Below, piece by piece: positions 49,765-57,712 of a stretch of DNA of 64,000 nt (positions are counted from its first letter, which is position 1; every line of letters begins with the position of its first letter). The stretch lies in assembly GCF_008124835.1 (NCBI RefSeq), contig NZ_VNHW01000005.1:62001-126000 (forward strand), read 5' to 3'. The notes beneath the pieces are model-generated. The model saw only the letters and a program-made list of their open reading frames with translations. It made no database searches and had not been told where the DNA came from. A program made the translations under genes and the position numbers. The stretch is from Blastococcus xanthinilyticus (GTDB lineage: Bacteria > Actinomycetota > Actinomycetes > Mycobacteriales > Geodermatophilaceae).

Positions 49765-51240
49765 GTGACCGACGACGCAGCCCGCCCGGGCAGCCGGGTG
49801 GACGAGCTGCTGGCCGAGATCGTCCGGGTCGCCGCCCGCCACACCGGCGCGACCTCCGCCACCCTCCGCCTGCACGACCCCCGCGGGACCGCGCCGGACC
49901 ACTCCGTCACGGCCCCTCCGGGCGCGGGGACGCCGGACGGTCCCGGCGACGACGACCTCGAGGTGCCGGTGCGCGCCCACGGCACCGGCATCGGCACCCT
50001 GCGGCTGCGCGGCCGGCGCCCGGCACCGGCGCCCCCGCGGCCCGACCGCGCGCTCGCCGAGGCCGTCGCGTCCGTCGCCGGGCCGGCCATCGAGCACGCC
50101 CGGCGGCTCGACCACGCCGAACGGTGCCTGGCGTGGTCGCGGGCGGGCACCGAGATCGCCACGGCGCTGCTGTCCGGCACAGCCTCGGACGACGTGCTGC
50201 GCGCCGCGGCCGCCCGGGTCGCCGAGCTGGCCGAGGCCGACGCCGTGGGCGTGCTCGTCCCGCTGTCCGGGGACGAGGACACCCTGACCGTCACCGCCGC
50301 GATCGGGCCCGGTGCGGAGGACGTGGAGGGCGTCCGGATCCCGCTGGCCGGCAGCCGGCTCGGCGCCGCGCACCGGTCCGGCGTCCCCCGGCTGCTCGAC
50401 GAGGCGATCGCCCGGCCGGGGGCGCCGAAGGGCGGCGTCATCGGGGAGCTCGCCGGCGGCTACGGGCCCACCCTGCTCCTCCCCCTCGGCCGGCCGACCC
50501 CGCTCGGGACGCTGGTCGCGCTGCGGACCCGGGACCGGGCGCCGTTCGACCCGGCGGTCCTGGAGCCGGCCGCCGCCTTCGCCACCCACGCGGCGGTGGC
50601 GCTGGAGCTGGTGCGCAGCCAGCAGCGCGAGCGGCGCCTGCAGGTGCAGGGCGACCGCGACCGGATCGCACGTGATCTCCACGACCACGTGGTGCAGCGG
50701 ATCTTCGCGACGGCGCTGGCGCTGGACCGGATCGGCCGCTCGCTGGAGGAGGCGGCCCCGGAGGTGGCCGGGCGGATCGGCGCCCGCGTCGACGAGCTCG
50801 ACGGGACGATCGCCCGGATCCGGACGGCGATCTTCCAGCTGCAGAGCGCCGCGGATCCCTCGGCCACCGCGGTGCGGAGCCGGCTGGCGGAGGTCGTGCG
50901 GTCGATCACCGACGGGGAGCCGCTGCGCCCGGCGCTCCGGATCCGCGGCGAGGTCGACGACCTGCCCGCCGACGTGGTCGGCGACCTGATCGCCGTCGTC
51001 CGGGAGCTGGTGACCAACGTGGTGCGGCACGCCGGCGCGACCCGGATGACCGTGACGGTCACCGCCGAGGGCGGGCTCTCCGCCGTCGTCACCGACGACG
51101 GCCGCGGGCTGCCGGAGGTGGTCGTGCGCAGCGGGCTGGTCAACCTGGCCGACCGGGCCGAGCGCCGCGGCGGCCGGCTGACGGTGTCGTCGGGCCCGTC
51201 CGCGACGCAGATCGAGTGGACGGTGCCGCTGCCCGGGTGA
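49765..51240 (+). CDS. Sensor histidine kinase, DevS-like
   Basis: A 491-residue cytoplasmic kinase. Residues 10-115 form a short GAF-like domain, 130-285 a GAF domain, then a HisKA_3 domain with phospho-acceptor His306 (RIARDLHDHVVQRIFATAL) and an HATPase domain (VRELVTNVVRHAGATRMTV and VTDDGRGLP). The plan matches DevS/DosS kinases, whose first GAF binds haem; whether this GAF does cannot be told. GTG start chosen because upstream sequence is tRNA and spacer. Its partner regulator is convergent, 14 bp away. Confidence 0.87.
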   Translation: MTDDAARPGSRVDELLAEIVRVAARHTGATSATLRLHDPRGTAPDHSVTAPPGAGTPDGPGDDDLEVPVRAHGTGIGTLRLRGRRPAPAPPRPDRALAEAVASVAGPAIEHARRLDHAERCLAWSRAGTEIATALLSGTASDDVLRAAAARVAELAEADAVGVLVPLSGDEDTLTVTAAIGPGAEDVEGVRIPLAGSRLGAAHRSGVPRLLDEAIARPGAPKGGVIGELAGGYGPTLLLPLGRPTPLGTLVALRTRDRAPFDPAVLEPAAAFATHAAVALELVRSQQRERRLQVQGDRDRIARDLHDHVVQRIFATALALDRIGRSLEEAAPEVAGRIGARVDELDGTIARIRTAIFQLQSAADPSATAVRSRLAEVVRSITDGEPLRPALRIRGEVDDLPADVVGDLIAVVRELVTNVVRHAGATRMTVTVTAEGGLSAVVTDDGRGLPEVVVRSGLVNLADRAERRGGRLTVSSGPSATQIEWTVPLPG

Positions 51241-51254
51241 CCGGGGTGCGCGGG

Positions 51255-51893
51255 TCAGCGCCCCGGTGGGTCGCGCAGCTCGGTGGCGAGGATCGCGGCC
51301 TGGGTGCGGCGCTCGAGGCCGAGCTTGGCGAGCACGTGGCTGGTGTAGTTCTTCACCGTCTTCTCGGCCAGCCCCATGCGCTCGCCGATCTGCCGGTTGG
51401 TCAGGCCCTCGCCGATCAGCCGCAGGACGATCCGCTCCTGGGCGGTCAGCGCCGCCAGCCGGTCGGTCCGGGGACGCGGGTGCAGCTGGGTCGCCTCCGC
51501 CGGCACGGTGCCTCCGGCCGCCACGCTGCGCACCGCCTGCACGAGGGCCGATCCCCGCACCTGCTTGAGCAGGAACCCGGCGGCGCCGGCCCGGAACGCC
51601 GCGTCGCGGGCCTCGTCGTCGGCATAGCTGGTGAGCACGATGCAGCGCAGCCCGGGGATCGCGGCGCGCAGCTCCCGGCACAGCGCGGCGCCGTTGCCGT
51701 CGGGCAGCCGCATGTCCAGCACCACGACGTCGGGGCGCACGGCCGGCACCCGCGCCCGCGCCTCGGCGACGGTTCCGGCCTCCCCGACCACCGTGAGGCC
51801 CGGATCGTCCTCCAGCACCTCGGCCACACCGCGACGCACCACCTCGTGGTCGTCCACGAGGAACACCCGCACGCGCGGGGTCGCGGTGTCCAC
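51255..51893 (-). CDS. NarL/FixJ response regulator, DevR/DosR-like
   Basis: A 212-residue regulator with a receiver domain (phospho-acceptor Asp60 in [11 protein letters not shown]) and a LuxR-type HTH ([50 protein letters not shown] split across the DNA-binding helices), very close to DosR of mycobacteria. DosR controls hypoxia and nitric-oxide dormancy genes. The GTG at 51893 follows GGGAGG with good spacing. A Crp-type site lies 21-36 bases upstream. Convergent with its likely kinase. Confidence 0.9.
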   Translation of the reverse strand: MDTATPRVRVFLVDDHEVVRRGVAEVLEDDPGLTVVGEAGTVAEARARVPAVRPDVVVLDMRLPDGNGAALCRELRAAIPGLRCIVLTSYADDEARDAAFRAGAAGFLLKQVRGSALVQAVRSVAAGGTVPAEATQLHPRPRTDRLAALTAQERIVLRLIGEGLTNRQIGERMGLAEKTVKNYTSHVLAKLGLERRTQAAILATELRDPPGR

Positions 51894-51913
51894 GGGCACC
51901 CCTCCCAACGCAC

Positions 51914-51929
51914 TGTGACGGTCGTCACA
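51914..51929. promoter_or_regulatory. Crp/GlxR-type operator, TGTGA-N6-TCACA
   Basis: TGTGACG-GT-CGTCACA is a perfect palindrome fitting the Crp consensus TGTGA-N6-TCACA. It is between the DevR-like gene and the polyketide synthase gene, 21 bases from the regulator's GTG. A cAMP-dependent regulator of the Crp/GlxR group is the natural candidate. Confidence 0.7.
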
Positions 51930-51963
51930 CAGCGTAGGGCCGACCGGGGCGCCCCGACAGTCG

Positions 51964-53001
51964 TCAGGCGGGCAGGAGCAGCGCGGCGTAGAGGGTGAGC
52001 CCGGGGCCGAAGGCCATCGCCACGATCGGCCCGTCGACGTCGCCGAGCTCCTGCAGCACCAGGAGCACCGTGGCCGACGAGCAGTTGCCGTGCTCGGCGA
52101 GCACCCGCCGGGAGGCGCCGACCTGCTCCTCGGCGAGCCCCAGCTCGTCGCGCACCACGTCGATGATCCGCGGGCCACCGGGGTGCACGGCCCAGCCGGC
52201 GACGTCCTCGACCCGGAGCCCGGCGCCGGCCAGCAGCTCGTCGACGACGTCCCCGACGTGGCGGGACAGCACGTCGGGCACCCGCGGGGACAGCCCCATG
52301 CGGAAGCCGAGGTCGGTGACGTCCCAGGTCATGTGATCGGAGGTGGAGGCGTCGGTGCGCGCGACGATGGCGGCCAGCCGGTGGCCCCGCCCGGCGCCGG
52401 GCTCGACGACGACGGCCGCGGCCGCGTCGGAGAAGAGCGCGTGCGCGACCACCTGCTCGAGGTCGTTCTGGGCCGGCTGCACGTGCAGGCTGGTCAGCTC
52501 GCAGCACAGCAGCACGGCCGGCCGCGAGCGCGCCGTGACGAAGTCGCCGACGGCCGCGAGCCCCGGGATCGCGGCATAGCAGCCCATGTGCCCGACGAGC
52601 AGCCGCTGCAGGCCCGGCGGCATGCCGAGGTCGCTGGCCAGCCGGATGTCCAGCCCGGGGGTGGCGTAGCCGGTGCAGGTGGCGACCGCGAACAGCCCGA
52701 CGTCCCCCGGCGCGAGGCCCGCGGAGTCCAGGGCGCCGGCCACGGCCTGCTTGCCGAGCGGCAGCGCCTCCTGGATGTAGCGCGCCATCCGCGCGCCGGT
52801 GCTCCAGCCGCTGAGGTCCTCGTCCAGCGGGTTGGCGACGGCGTGCCGGCGGCGCACCCCCGCGCCGAGGAAGATCCGGCGGGCGGCGCGCACCCCCGCG
52901 TAGTGCTCGGCGAAGAAGCCGTCCCAGGCCGCCTCCTGGTCGAGCGTGGTGGGCAGCGCCGCTCCGGCGCCGGTCAGCACCGCCGCGGTCACGGGCGGCA
53001 C
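51964..53001 (-). CDS. Type III polyketide synthase
   Basis: A 345-residue chalcone-synthase-like ketosynthase. The catalytic triad is complete: Cys141 ([13 protein letters not shown]), His273 (AVHPGGPRI) and Asn306 (AEHGNCSSA). Such enzymes condense malonyl-CoA units on an acyl-CoA starter to form alkylpyrones or alkylresorcinols. The start is GTG. It lies 64 bases after a methyltransferase gene on the same strand, so the product may be methylated. Alkylresorcinol lipids in cysts or spores are one known use in bacteria. Confidence 0.92.
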   Translation of the reverse strand: MPPVTAAVLTGAGAALPTTLDQEAAWDGFFAEHYAGVRAARRIFLGAGVRRRHAVANPLDEDLSGWSTGARMARYIQEALPLGKQAVAGALDSAGLAPGDVGLFAVATCTGYATPGLDIRLASDLGMPPGLQRLLVGHMGCYAAIPGLAAVGDFVTARSRPAVLLCCELTSLHVQPAQNDLEQVVAHALFSDAAAAVVVEPGAGRGHRLAAIVARTDASTSDHMTWDVTDLGFRMGLSPRVPDVLSRHVGDVVDELLAGAGLRVEDVAGWAVHPGGPRIIDVVRDELGLAEEQVGASRRVLAEHGNCSSATVLLVLQELGDVDGPIVAMAFGPGLTLYAALLLPA

Positions 53002-53065
53002 TCCACGGCGGACCTGCTCGGGATCATGCGCCCGACGGTACGTGCGCGCCTGCGCCCGTGCCCGC

Positions 53066-53773
53066 TCACCGCTTCCGCCCGTATCCGGCGAAGACGACCG
53101 CCGTCGACCGGACCGGCTTCATCCGCACCCCCGCGCGGCGGCCCAGCCGCCAGGCGACCGCGTCGCGCACCGAGGGGCGCAGGCCGACCAGGCGGAGGTC
53201 CAGGCCGAGCCGGTCGGCGGCGGCGAGCAGCCGGGCGCGGTCGACGAACAGCGCCGGGTCGTGGATGCCCGGGGGCGGCCCGCCCGGCAGCCGCTCGGCG
53301 ACGGTCACCATGAGGAAGCGCCCGATCGCGGTGGCCGCCAGGGCGTCGATGACCAGCGTTCCCCCCGGCCGGAGCAGCCGGGCGCACTCGGCGAGCACGG
53401 CGACGTCGTCCTCGACGTGCTCGAGGATCTCGCCGGCCACGACCACGTCGGCGCAGCCGTCGGCCAGCGGGACGGCGAGCACCGAGCCGCGGACCGCGAG
53501 GACACCGTGGCCGCGCGCCGTCCGCAGGCCGCCCATCCCGAGGTCCACGCCCACGTGCCGGTAGCCGAGGCGGGCCGCGTGCGGGGCCATCAGCCCACCC
53601 CCGCAGGCGAGGTCGACCAGCAGCGATCCGGCAGCCGCGGCCGGCGGGATGTGCTCGGCCCGCGAGGCCGCCAGCCAGTGCAGCGCCGCGAACCCCCCGG
53701 AGGGCTGCCACCACTGGTCGGCGAGCTGGTCGTACTGCGCGGGATCGTTGCGCGGGAGGACGGTGCGTCGCAC
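53066..53773 (-). CDS. SAM-dependent methyltransferase paired with the polyketide synthase
   Basis: A 235-residue class I methyltransferase. SAM motif I is LLVDLACGGGLMAPHAARLG, motif II VGVDLGMGGLRTA, and the post-motif EILEHVEDD matches UbiG/UbiE-like O- or C-methyltransferases. The N-terminal DQLADQWWQPSGGFAALHWL stretch is UbiG-like. The GTG start is chosen because the family N-terminus begins there. Operon with the type III PKS suggests methylation of a phenolic lipid or quinone-like product. Confidence 0.85.
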   Translation of the reverse strand: MRRTVLPRNDPAQYDQLADQWWQPSGGFAALHWLAASRAEHIPPAAAAGSLLVDLACGGGLMAPHAARLGYRHVGVDLGMGGLRTARGHGVLAVRGSVLAVPLADGCADVVVAGEILEHVEDDVAVLAECARLLRPGGTLVIDALAATAIGRFLMVTVAERLPGGPPPGIHDPALFVDRARLLAAADRLGLDLRLVGLRPSVRDAVAWRLGRRAGVRMKPVRSTAVVFAGYGRKR

Positions 53774-53781
53774 GCCGGGAC

Positions 53782-54123
53782 CTAGCCCTTCTTGAGCGGA
53801 TCGTGCCCCCAGTTCATCAGGGAGTACCGCCAGCGGGAGGTCTCGACGTCCTCCTTCGCCGGTTGCTGTGCCAGGTGCCGCGCCACGTAGCCGTGCACCT
53901 TCCGCATGTGGGCCAGGTCTTCGGCGGTCAGGTCGTCCTTCTTCGTGCGCAGCAGCTCCACGATCCGGCGACCCGAGGCGTGGCCGGTGGACTCGTCGCC
54001 GCCGTCCTTCTGACCGACGGCCTGTGACTCCTCGGTCCCCAGCCACTCCTCCAGCTCGCCCGCGGTCATGTTCACCGCCTCGCCGAAGTCGCGGCGGACG
54101 TCGTCGGGGTCCTCGTCGGTCAT
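53782..54123 (-). CDS. DUF3140 family protein
   Basis: A 113-residue acidic soluble protein. The core NMTAGELEEWLGTEESQAVG, GDESTGHASGRRIVELL and SRWRYSLMNWGHDPLKKG is typical of DUF3140, which has no known function but is conserved in actinobacteria and resembles small DNA-associated or stress proteins. GGAGG lies before the ATG. It is eight bases upstream of the methyltransferase start on the same strand and divergent from the sugar kinase gene. Confidence 0.88.
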   Translation of the reverse strand: MTDEDPDDVRRDFGEAVNMTAGELEEWLGTEESQAVGQKDGGDESTGHASGRRIVELLRTKKDDLTAEDLAHMRKVHGYVARHLAQQPAKEDVETSRWRYSLMNWGHDPLKKG

Positions 54124-54230
54124 CGGTCCTCCAGTCGCTCGTCGTCCCCCCGTACCGCGGCACGGGCAGGCGGAAACCGGCGTCTGGTACTGCTGGTGCC
54201 CCGCCCCGCCCCGCACCCCCGGAGGTCCGC

Positions 54231-55157
54231 GTGTCCGTCACCGTCGTCGGCAGCCTGAACGAGGACGTGCTCGTCGCCGTCGACCGGCTGCCCGGGCGCG
54301 GGCAGACCGTCATCGCCCGCACCGCCACGCTGGCACCCGGCGGCAAGGGGGCGAACCAGGCCGCGGCCGCGGGGCTGCTGGGTCCGGGCGTGCACATGGT
54401 CGGCCGGGTCGGGGACGACCCGGCGGGCGCCCGCCAGCTGGCCGCGCTGGCCGCGTCCAGGGTGAACGTCGGCCGCGTGCTGCGCACCGCGGGCGTGCCC
54501 ACGGGCTCCGCCACGATCCCGGTGGAGGACGGCACCGGGGAGAACCTGATCGTCGTGGTCCCCGGCGCGAACGCGCGGCTGGCGCCGGCCGACGTCGACG
54601 TCCCGTCCGTGCGGGACGCCCGCGTGCTGTGGCTGCAGCTGGAGGTGCCGCTGGCCACGGTCCGGGCGGCGGCGGAGCGCGCGACGGGCACCGTGGTCCT
54701 CACCCCCGCGCCGCCGCAGCCGCTCCCGGCCGACCTGCTCGACCGGGTCGGCCTCCTGGTGCCCAACGAGCACGAGCTGGTCCAGCTCGCCGGCGCGCAG
54801 CCGGCCGACCGCTCGGCGGCCGAGCTGGTGGCGCTGGCCCGAGCGGTCACGCCCGGCTCCGTCGTCGTCACCCTCGGGGGGCGTGGAGCGCTGCTCGTGC
54901 CCAGGGACGGCGGCCCGGCGCTGCTCCAGGAGCCACCTCCGGTCACCGCCGTCGACACGACCGGGGCGGGCGACTGCTTCTGCGGGGCGCTGGCGCAGGC
55001 GCTGGCCGCCGGGGCCGGCCAGGCCGGCGCCGTCCGGTACGCCGTCGCGGCCGCCGCGCTCTCCACGACCGGACCGGGCGCCCGCGGCGCCCTGCCGGAC
55101 GACGACGCCGTCCGGACCGGGATGTCCCGCGTCCCCACCGCCGTCCCGGTGGGCTGA
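54231..55157 (+). CDS. PfkB-family carbohydrate kinase (ribokinase-like)
   Basis: A 308-residue ribokinase-fold kinase. The sugar-binding GGKGANQAAAAG motif lies near residue 39 and the ATP/anion-hole motif DTTGAGDCFCGAL near 243, with the catalytic Asp in GAGD. The N-terminal VTVVGSLNEDVLVAVDRLP matches ribokinases. The substrate is probably ribose or a related pentose or nucleoside; no transporter is adjacent. The GTG start follows GGAGG. Confidence 0.88.
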   Translation: MSVTVVGSLNEDVLVAVDRLPGRGQTVIARTATLAPGGKGANQAAAAGLLGPGVHMVGRVGDDPAGARQLAALAASRVNVGRVLRTAGVPTGSATIPVEDGTGENLIVVVPGANARLAPADVDVPSVRDARVLWLQLEVPLATVRAAAERATGTVVLTPAPPQPLPADLLDRVGLLVPNEHELVQLAGAQPADRSAAELVALARAVTPGSVVVTLGGRGALLVPRDGGPALLQEPPPVTAVDTTGAGDCFCGALAQALAAGAGQAGAVRYAVAAAALSTTGPGARGALPDDDAVRTGMSRVPTAVPVG

Positions 55158-55223
55158 CCTGCGGTTCACCGGGCGGAGGACCGGGCACAGGCTCCCTGCC
55201 AGGATCACCGAGGAGGAGCCGAG

Positions 55224-55379
55224 ATGAGCGAACCGCAGCGCACGCCCCACCCGGAGGAGCCGGCCGAGGGCGGCCGGGACTCGGCCGAGGAATCGGGTGG
55301 CCGCACGCCGCACCCGGAGGAGCCGGCCGAGGGCCGCTCGGACACCGCCGACGGCGGCGCCGACACCCCCGACGTCTGA
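55224..55379 (+). CDS. Small acidic protein with duplicated RTPHPEEPAEG motif
   Basis: A 51-residue, strongly acidic, disordered protein (no hydrophobic core). It contains two copies of RTPHPEEPAEG and is rich in Glu, Asp, Gly, Pro and Ala. AGGAGG precedes the ATG, which supports real translation. I do not recognise it. It resembles other short acidic proteins encoded nearby (57007, 59764, 60012), all of hydrophilin-like composition. Confidence 0.6.
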   Translation: MSEPQRTPHPEEPAEGGRDSAEESGGRTPHPEEPAEGRSDTADGGADTPDV

Positions 55380-55467
55380 TCGACGGCGGCCGGGTCCGTG
55401 AGCGAGGTCTCACGCCCGGACGCCGCGCGGCGGTTTCACGGTGCGACCTCCGGGCAGGGTCGGTTCC

Positions 55468-55617
55468 ATGGAGGAGACCGTGCAGCCGCACCGCGCCAGC
55501 CAGCACCAGGGCACCGACGGGTCGTCCGGCGGAGTCCGCGACAGCTCTCCGGCGGAGAGCGCGAGCCGGGCGGTCGCGCGGCTGCTGGCCAATCCGCGGC
55601 GCACCCGCCGGGACTGA
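55468..55617 (+). CDS. Possible small hydrophilic protein
   Basis: A 49-codon frame starting at ATG. It begins acidic and Gln/Ser/Gly-rich and ends in a basic tail (AVARLLANPRRTRRD). There is only a weak purine stretch upstream. Codon use is ordinary for the genome. It may be real, but the evidence is limited to frame and position in a run of small genes. Confidence 0.35.
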   Translation: MEETVQPHRASQHQGTDGSSGGVRDSSPAESASRAVARLLANPRRTRRD

Positions 55618-55802
55618 CGGGGGACCGCCACCCCGCGCGGCCCGCAGGAGGCCTGGTCGGGCACCGACGGTGACGGTGCGTCGCCACAGCGTTCCCATCG
55701 TTCCCCCGCGCCACGGCCTGCCCGGCTGCCCCTCGTCACCCAGAGCGACCAGAGCGGCGTGCCGCGAACTGCTCCGTCACGACCTCGTGCACCATCGCTG
55801 AC

Positions 55803-56429
55803 GTGACCGCCGCCGCTCTGCCTCTCGCCGCCGACGACCTCTCGGCACCGGTCCGCCGCAGCCGCGCCGAGCGGCAGGCGATCGTCCTGGACACCGCCGA
55901 CCGCCTGTTCTCCAGCCGCAGCTCGCGCAGCGTCGGCATGGACGAGCTGGTGCGCGAGACCGGCCTGGGCAAGATGACGGTCTACCGGCTGTTCAAGAGC
56001 AAGGACGACCTCGTCGGGGCCTACCTGGCCCGCAAGGCCGCCACGGTGCTGGCCTTCATCGACGCCGAGCTGGACCGGCTCCAGGGCGATCCGCGCGCCG
56101 CGCTGCTGTCGGTCGTCGACGCCGTCGAGCGGGACGTCACCCGCACCGGCTTCCGCGGCTGCCCGTTCACCAACGTGAGCAGCGAGTACGACGACCCCCA
56201 GCACCCGGCGCGCAGCGCCGCGGCCGACTACAAGTTCGAGCTGCACACCCGGCTCGAGCGGCTGGCCGACGAGATCGTGCCCGGCAACGGCGACGACCTG
56301 GCGGCCCAGATCCACCTCATCATCGACGGGATGTACCTGTCCGGCGGCCTGCTCGGTCCCGACGGCCCCGCCGCGCACGGCCGGCAGCTCGCCGAGCGGC
56401 TGATCGAGATCGCGGTCGCCCGCGGCTGA
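55803..56429 (+). CDS. TetR-family regulator
   Basis: A 208-residue TetR protein. The HTH is near residues 40-60 (VGMDELVRETGLGKMTVYRLFKSKDDLVGAYL) and the ligand domain follows, with RTGFRGCPFTNVSSEY typical of the AcrR/TetR_C group. The start is GTG. It lies about 1.3 kb upstream of fadE5, and TetR proteins commonly regulate acyl-CoA dehydrogenase genes, so it is a candidate for the shared fadE5/EtfD motif; this is inference only. Confidence 0.85.
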   Translation: MTAAALPLAADDLSAPVRRSRAERQAIVLDTADRLFSSRSSRSVGMDELVRETGLGKMTVYRLFKSKDDLVGAYLARKAATVLAFIDAELDRLQGDPRAALLSVVDAVERDVTRTGFRGCPFTNVSSEYDDPQHPARSAAADYKFELHTRLERLADEIVPGNGDDLAAQIHLIIDGMYLSGGLLGPDGPAAHGRQLAERLIEIAVARG

Positions 56430-56444
56430 CCGCAGGATGGGCGG

Positions 56445-56870
56445 GTGAGCGACGACCGCACCCGACCCGACCTCGACGACGCCACCGTGGAGGCGCTGGG
56501 GAAGCTCTCCGAGGCCCTGGAGACCGTCGACCAGGCCCGCGGCTTCCTCTACGCGTTCCACCAGCTCACCGGCAAGGCCGACCGGCTGCTGCAGGAGTCG
56601 GTCGAGTTGTTCGACGCGGCGGGGGCCGGCGGCCTGGCCGCGGACCTGCGACGGGACCTCGTCGGGCGCAACGTCATCGCCGACCGCTGGACCTTCCAGA
56701 TCGTCGAGGACTTCGACGAGAACTACTGGGGGACGTTCCGCGCCTACGACCAGCGCGCCCGCGACGAGCTGGCCGGCGGCGACCGGCACGTGTTCGAGGC
56801 GCGCATGAAGCAGCGCGAACGCACCCAGGGCCACCCCGCCCACGAGGCGGGCCCCGCGCTCGCCGACTGA
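56445..56870 (+). CDS. Conserved hypothetical protein, helical
   Basis: A 141-residue soluble protein, mainly helical, acidic, with Trp/Tyr-rich centre (DRWTFQIVEDFDENYWGTFRAYDQ). It has no signal peptide or known catalytic motif. Its GTG lies 15 bases after the TetR stop, so the two are probably co-transcribed. I do not recognise the family. Confidence 0.65.
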   Translation: MSDDRTRPDLDDATVEALGKLSEALETVDQARGFLYAFHQLTGKADRLLQESVELFDAAGAGGLAADLRRDLVGRNVIADRWTFQIVEDFDENYWGTFRAYDQRARDELAGGDRHVFEARMKQRERTQGHPAHEAGPALAD

Positions 56871-56907
56871 GACCGCCGGGCCGCATCCGTCGAGGTGGAC
56901 CGGTCGC

Positions 56908-56997
56908 GGGGGCCGGAGGCTCCCCGACCGGGACACGGGCGGCGGCTCCGCGCAGCCGGGGCACGGCAACTGGCCGCGGTGGAGCCCGGAGGGCGAC
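56908..56997 (+). repeat. Dispersed double-hairpin element, copy E
   Basis: First hairpin GGGGGCC-GGA-GGCTCCC (56908-56924), 56-nt core with GGCTCCGCGCAGC and CTGGCCGCGGT, second hairpin with inner stem GCCC-GGA-GGGC (56984-56994) and one mismatch outside. It lies after the hypothetical gene and ends about ten bases before the ATG of the next small gene, so it forms that gene's leader. Confidence 0.8.
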
Positions 56998-57006
56998 AAT
57001 GTCGCG

Positions 57007-57177
57007 ATGACCATGCCCGACGGAAACGACGCAGGCTCCGACCGCGAGGCCCAGCCGCTGGGCGCCCAGAAGGCCCCCGGGGAGGACCGCGACTCCCTCG
57101 GCGCCACCGAGGGCCCGGCCGACGGCATCGCCGGCCCGGCCTACCCGCCGGCCGACACCGAGCCGGACGCGAAGTGA
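57007..57177 (+). CDS. Small acidic disordered protein upstream of a LapA-like gene
   Basis: A 56-residue hydrophilic protein rich in Asp, Gly, Ala and Pro, with no hydrophobic core. Its stop overlaps the GTG of the LapA-like gene (GTGA), which supports it being translated. There is no standard ribosome-binding site; the leader is copy E of the double-hairpin element. Unknown family, similar in composition to its small neighbours. Confidence 0.5.
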   Translation: MTMPDGNDAGSDREAQPLGAQKAPGEDRDSLGATEGPADGIAGPAYPPADTEPDAK

Positions 57178-57539
57178 GCAGCCCCGACGGCCGGACCACC
57201 GGCGAACCGGCGCGGGACCCGCTGGACGTCGGCCTCGGCGAGCCCACGCGCCCTGCGGCTGAGCCGGAGCCGGAGCCCGCCGCCGCACCCCCGGAGCCAC
57301 CCCGCGAACGGCATGCCGGACGGGCGATCGGCCGGACGCTGGCGCTCGCGCTGCTGATCTTCGTCACCGTCCTGCTGGTGCTGTTCGTCGTGTTCAACGG
57401 CCAGACGGTGCAGATCAGCCTGGTCTTCACCGACGTCGAGGCCCCGCTGGTCCTCGCCCTCCTCATCGCGGCGGCCCTCGGCGGGCTACTGGTGTGGCTG
57501 GCCGGCCTGGTCACGCGGGCCCGGCGCCGCCGCCGCTGA
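57174..57539 (+). CDS. LapA-domain (DUF1049) membrane protein
   Basis: A 121-residue protein with a Pro/Glu-rich cytoplasmic start, then two membrane helices (LALALLIFVTVLLVLFVVF and VLALLIAAALGGLLVWLAGL) separated by NGQTVQISLVFTDVEAP, the signature loop of LapA. The C-terminus is basic. LapA-type proteins help assemble lipopolysaccharide in Gram-negatives; the actinobacterial versions have no known role. Coupled to the preceding small gene by GTGA. Confidence 0.82.
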   Translation: MSSPDGRTTGEPARDPLDVGLGEPTRPAAEPEPEPAAAPPEPPRERHAGRAIGRTLALALLIFVTVLLVLFVVFNGQTVQISLVFTDVEAPLVLALLIAAALGGLLVWLAGLVTRARRRRR

Positions 57540-57620
57540 CCACCGCCCGGCCGGCCCGCGCCCCGCGGCGGCCCGGCCGGGCGTCCCGGCTCACCCCGCG
57601 GAGGGTGCCGGCTCAAGAGC

Positions 57621-57650
57621 TTGCTCCGTTCTACCGACCAGTAATAACGT
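57621..57650 (+). promoter_or_regulatory. Probable fadE5 promoter
   Basis: TTGCTC (57621-57626) and TAACGT (57645-57650), 18 bp apart, form a plausible sigma-A-type promoter in an unusually AT-rich spot. The operator CTACCGACCAGTAA lies between and over the boxes. Confidence 0.5.
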
Positions 57651-57668
57651 TTGTTACCGGCGAGTAGG
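57631..57668 (+). promoter_or_regulatory. Two operator-like motifs before fadE5
   Basis: CTACCGACCAGTAA (57631-57644) and GTTACCGGCGAGTAGG (57653-57668) are related near-palindromes with TACC...AGTA cores, 22 bp apart. The second is nearly identical to the motif before the EtfD-like gene. Together they suggest repression of fadE5 by a TetR-type regulator. Confidence 0.65.
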
Positions 57669-57712
57669 CAGCTCGCCGGACCACTGGTACGGAGCAACGG
57701 AGCCCACAGCGC

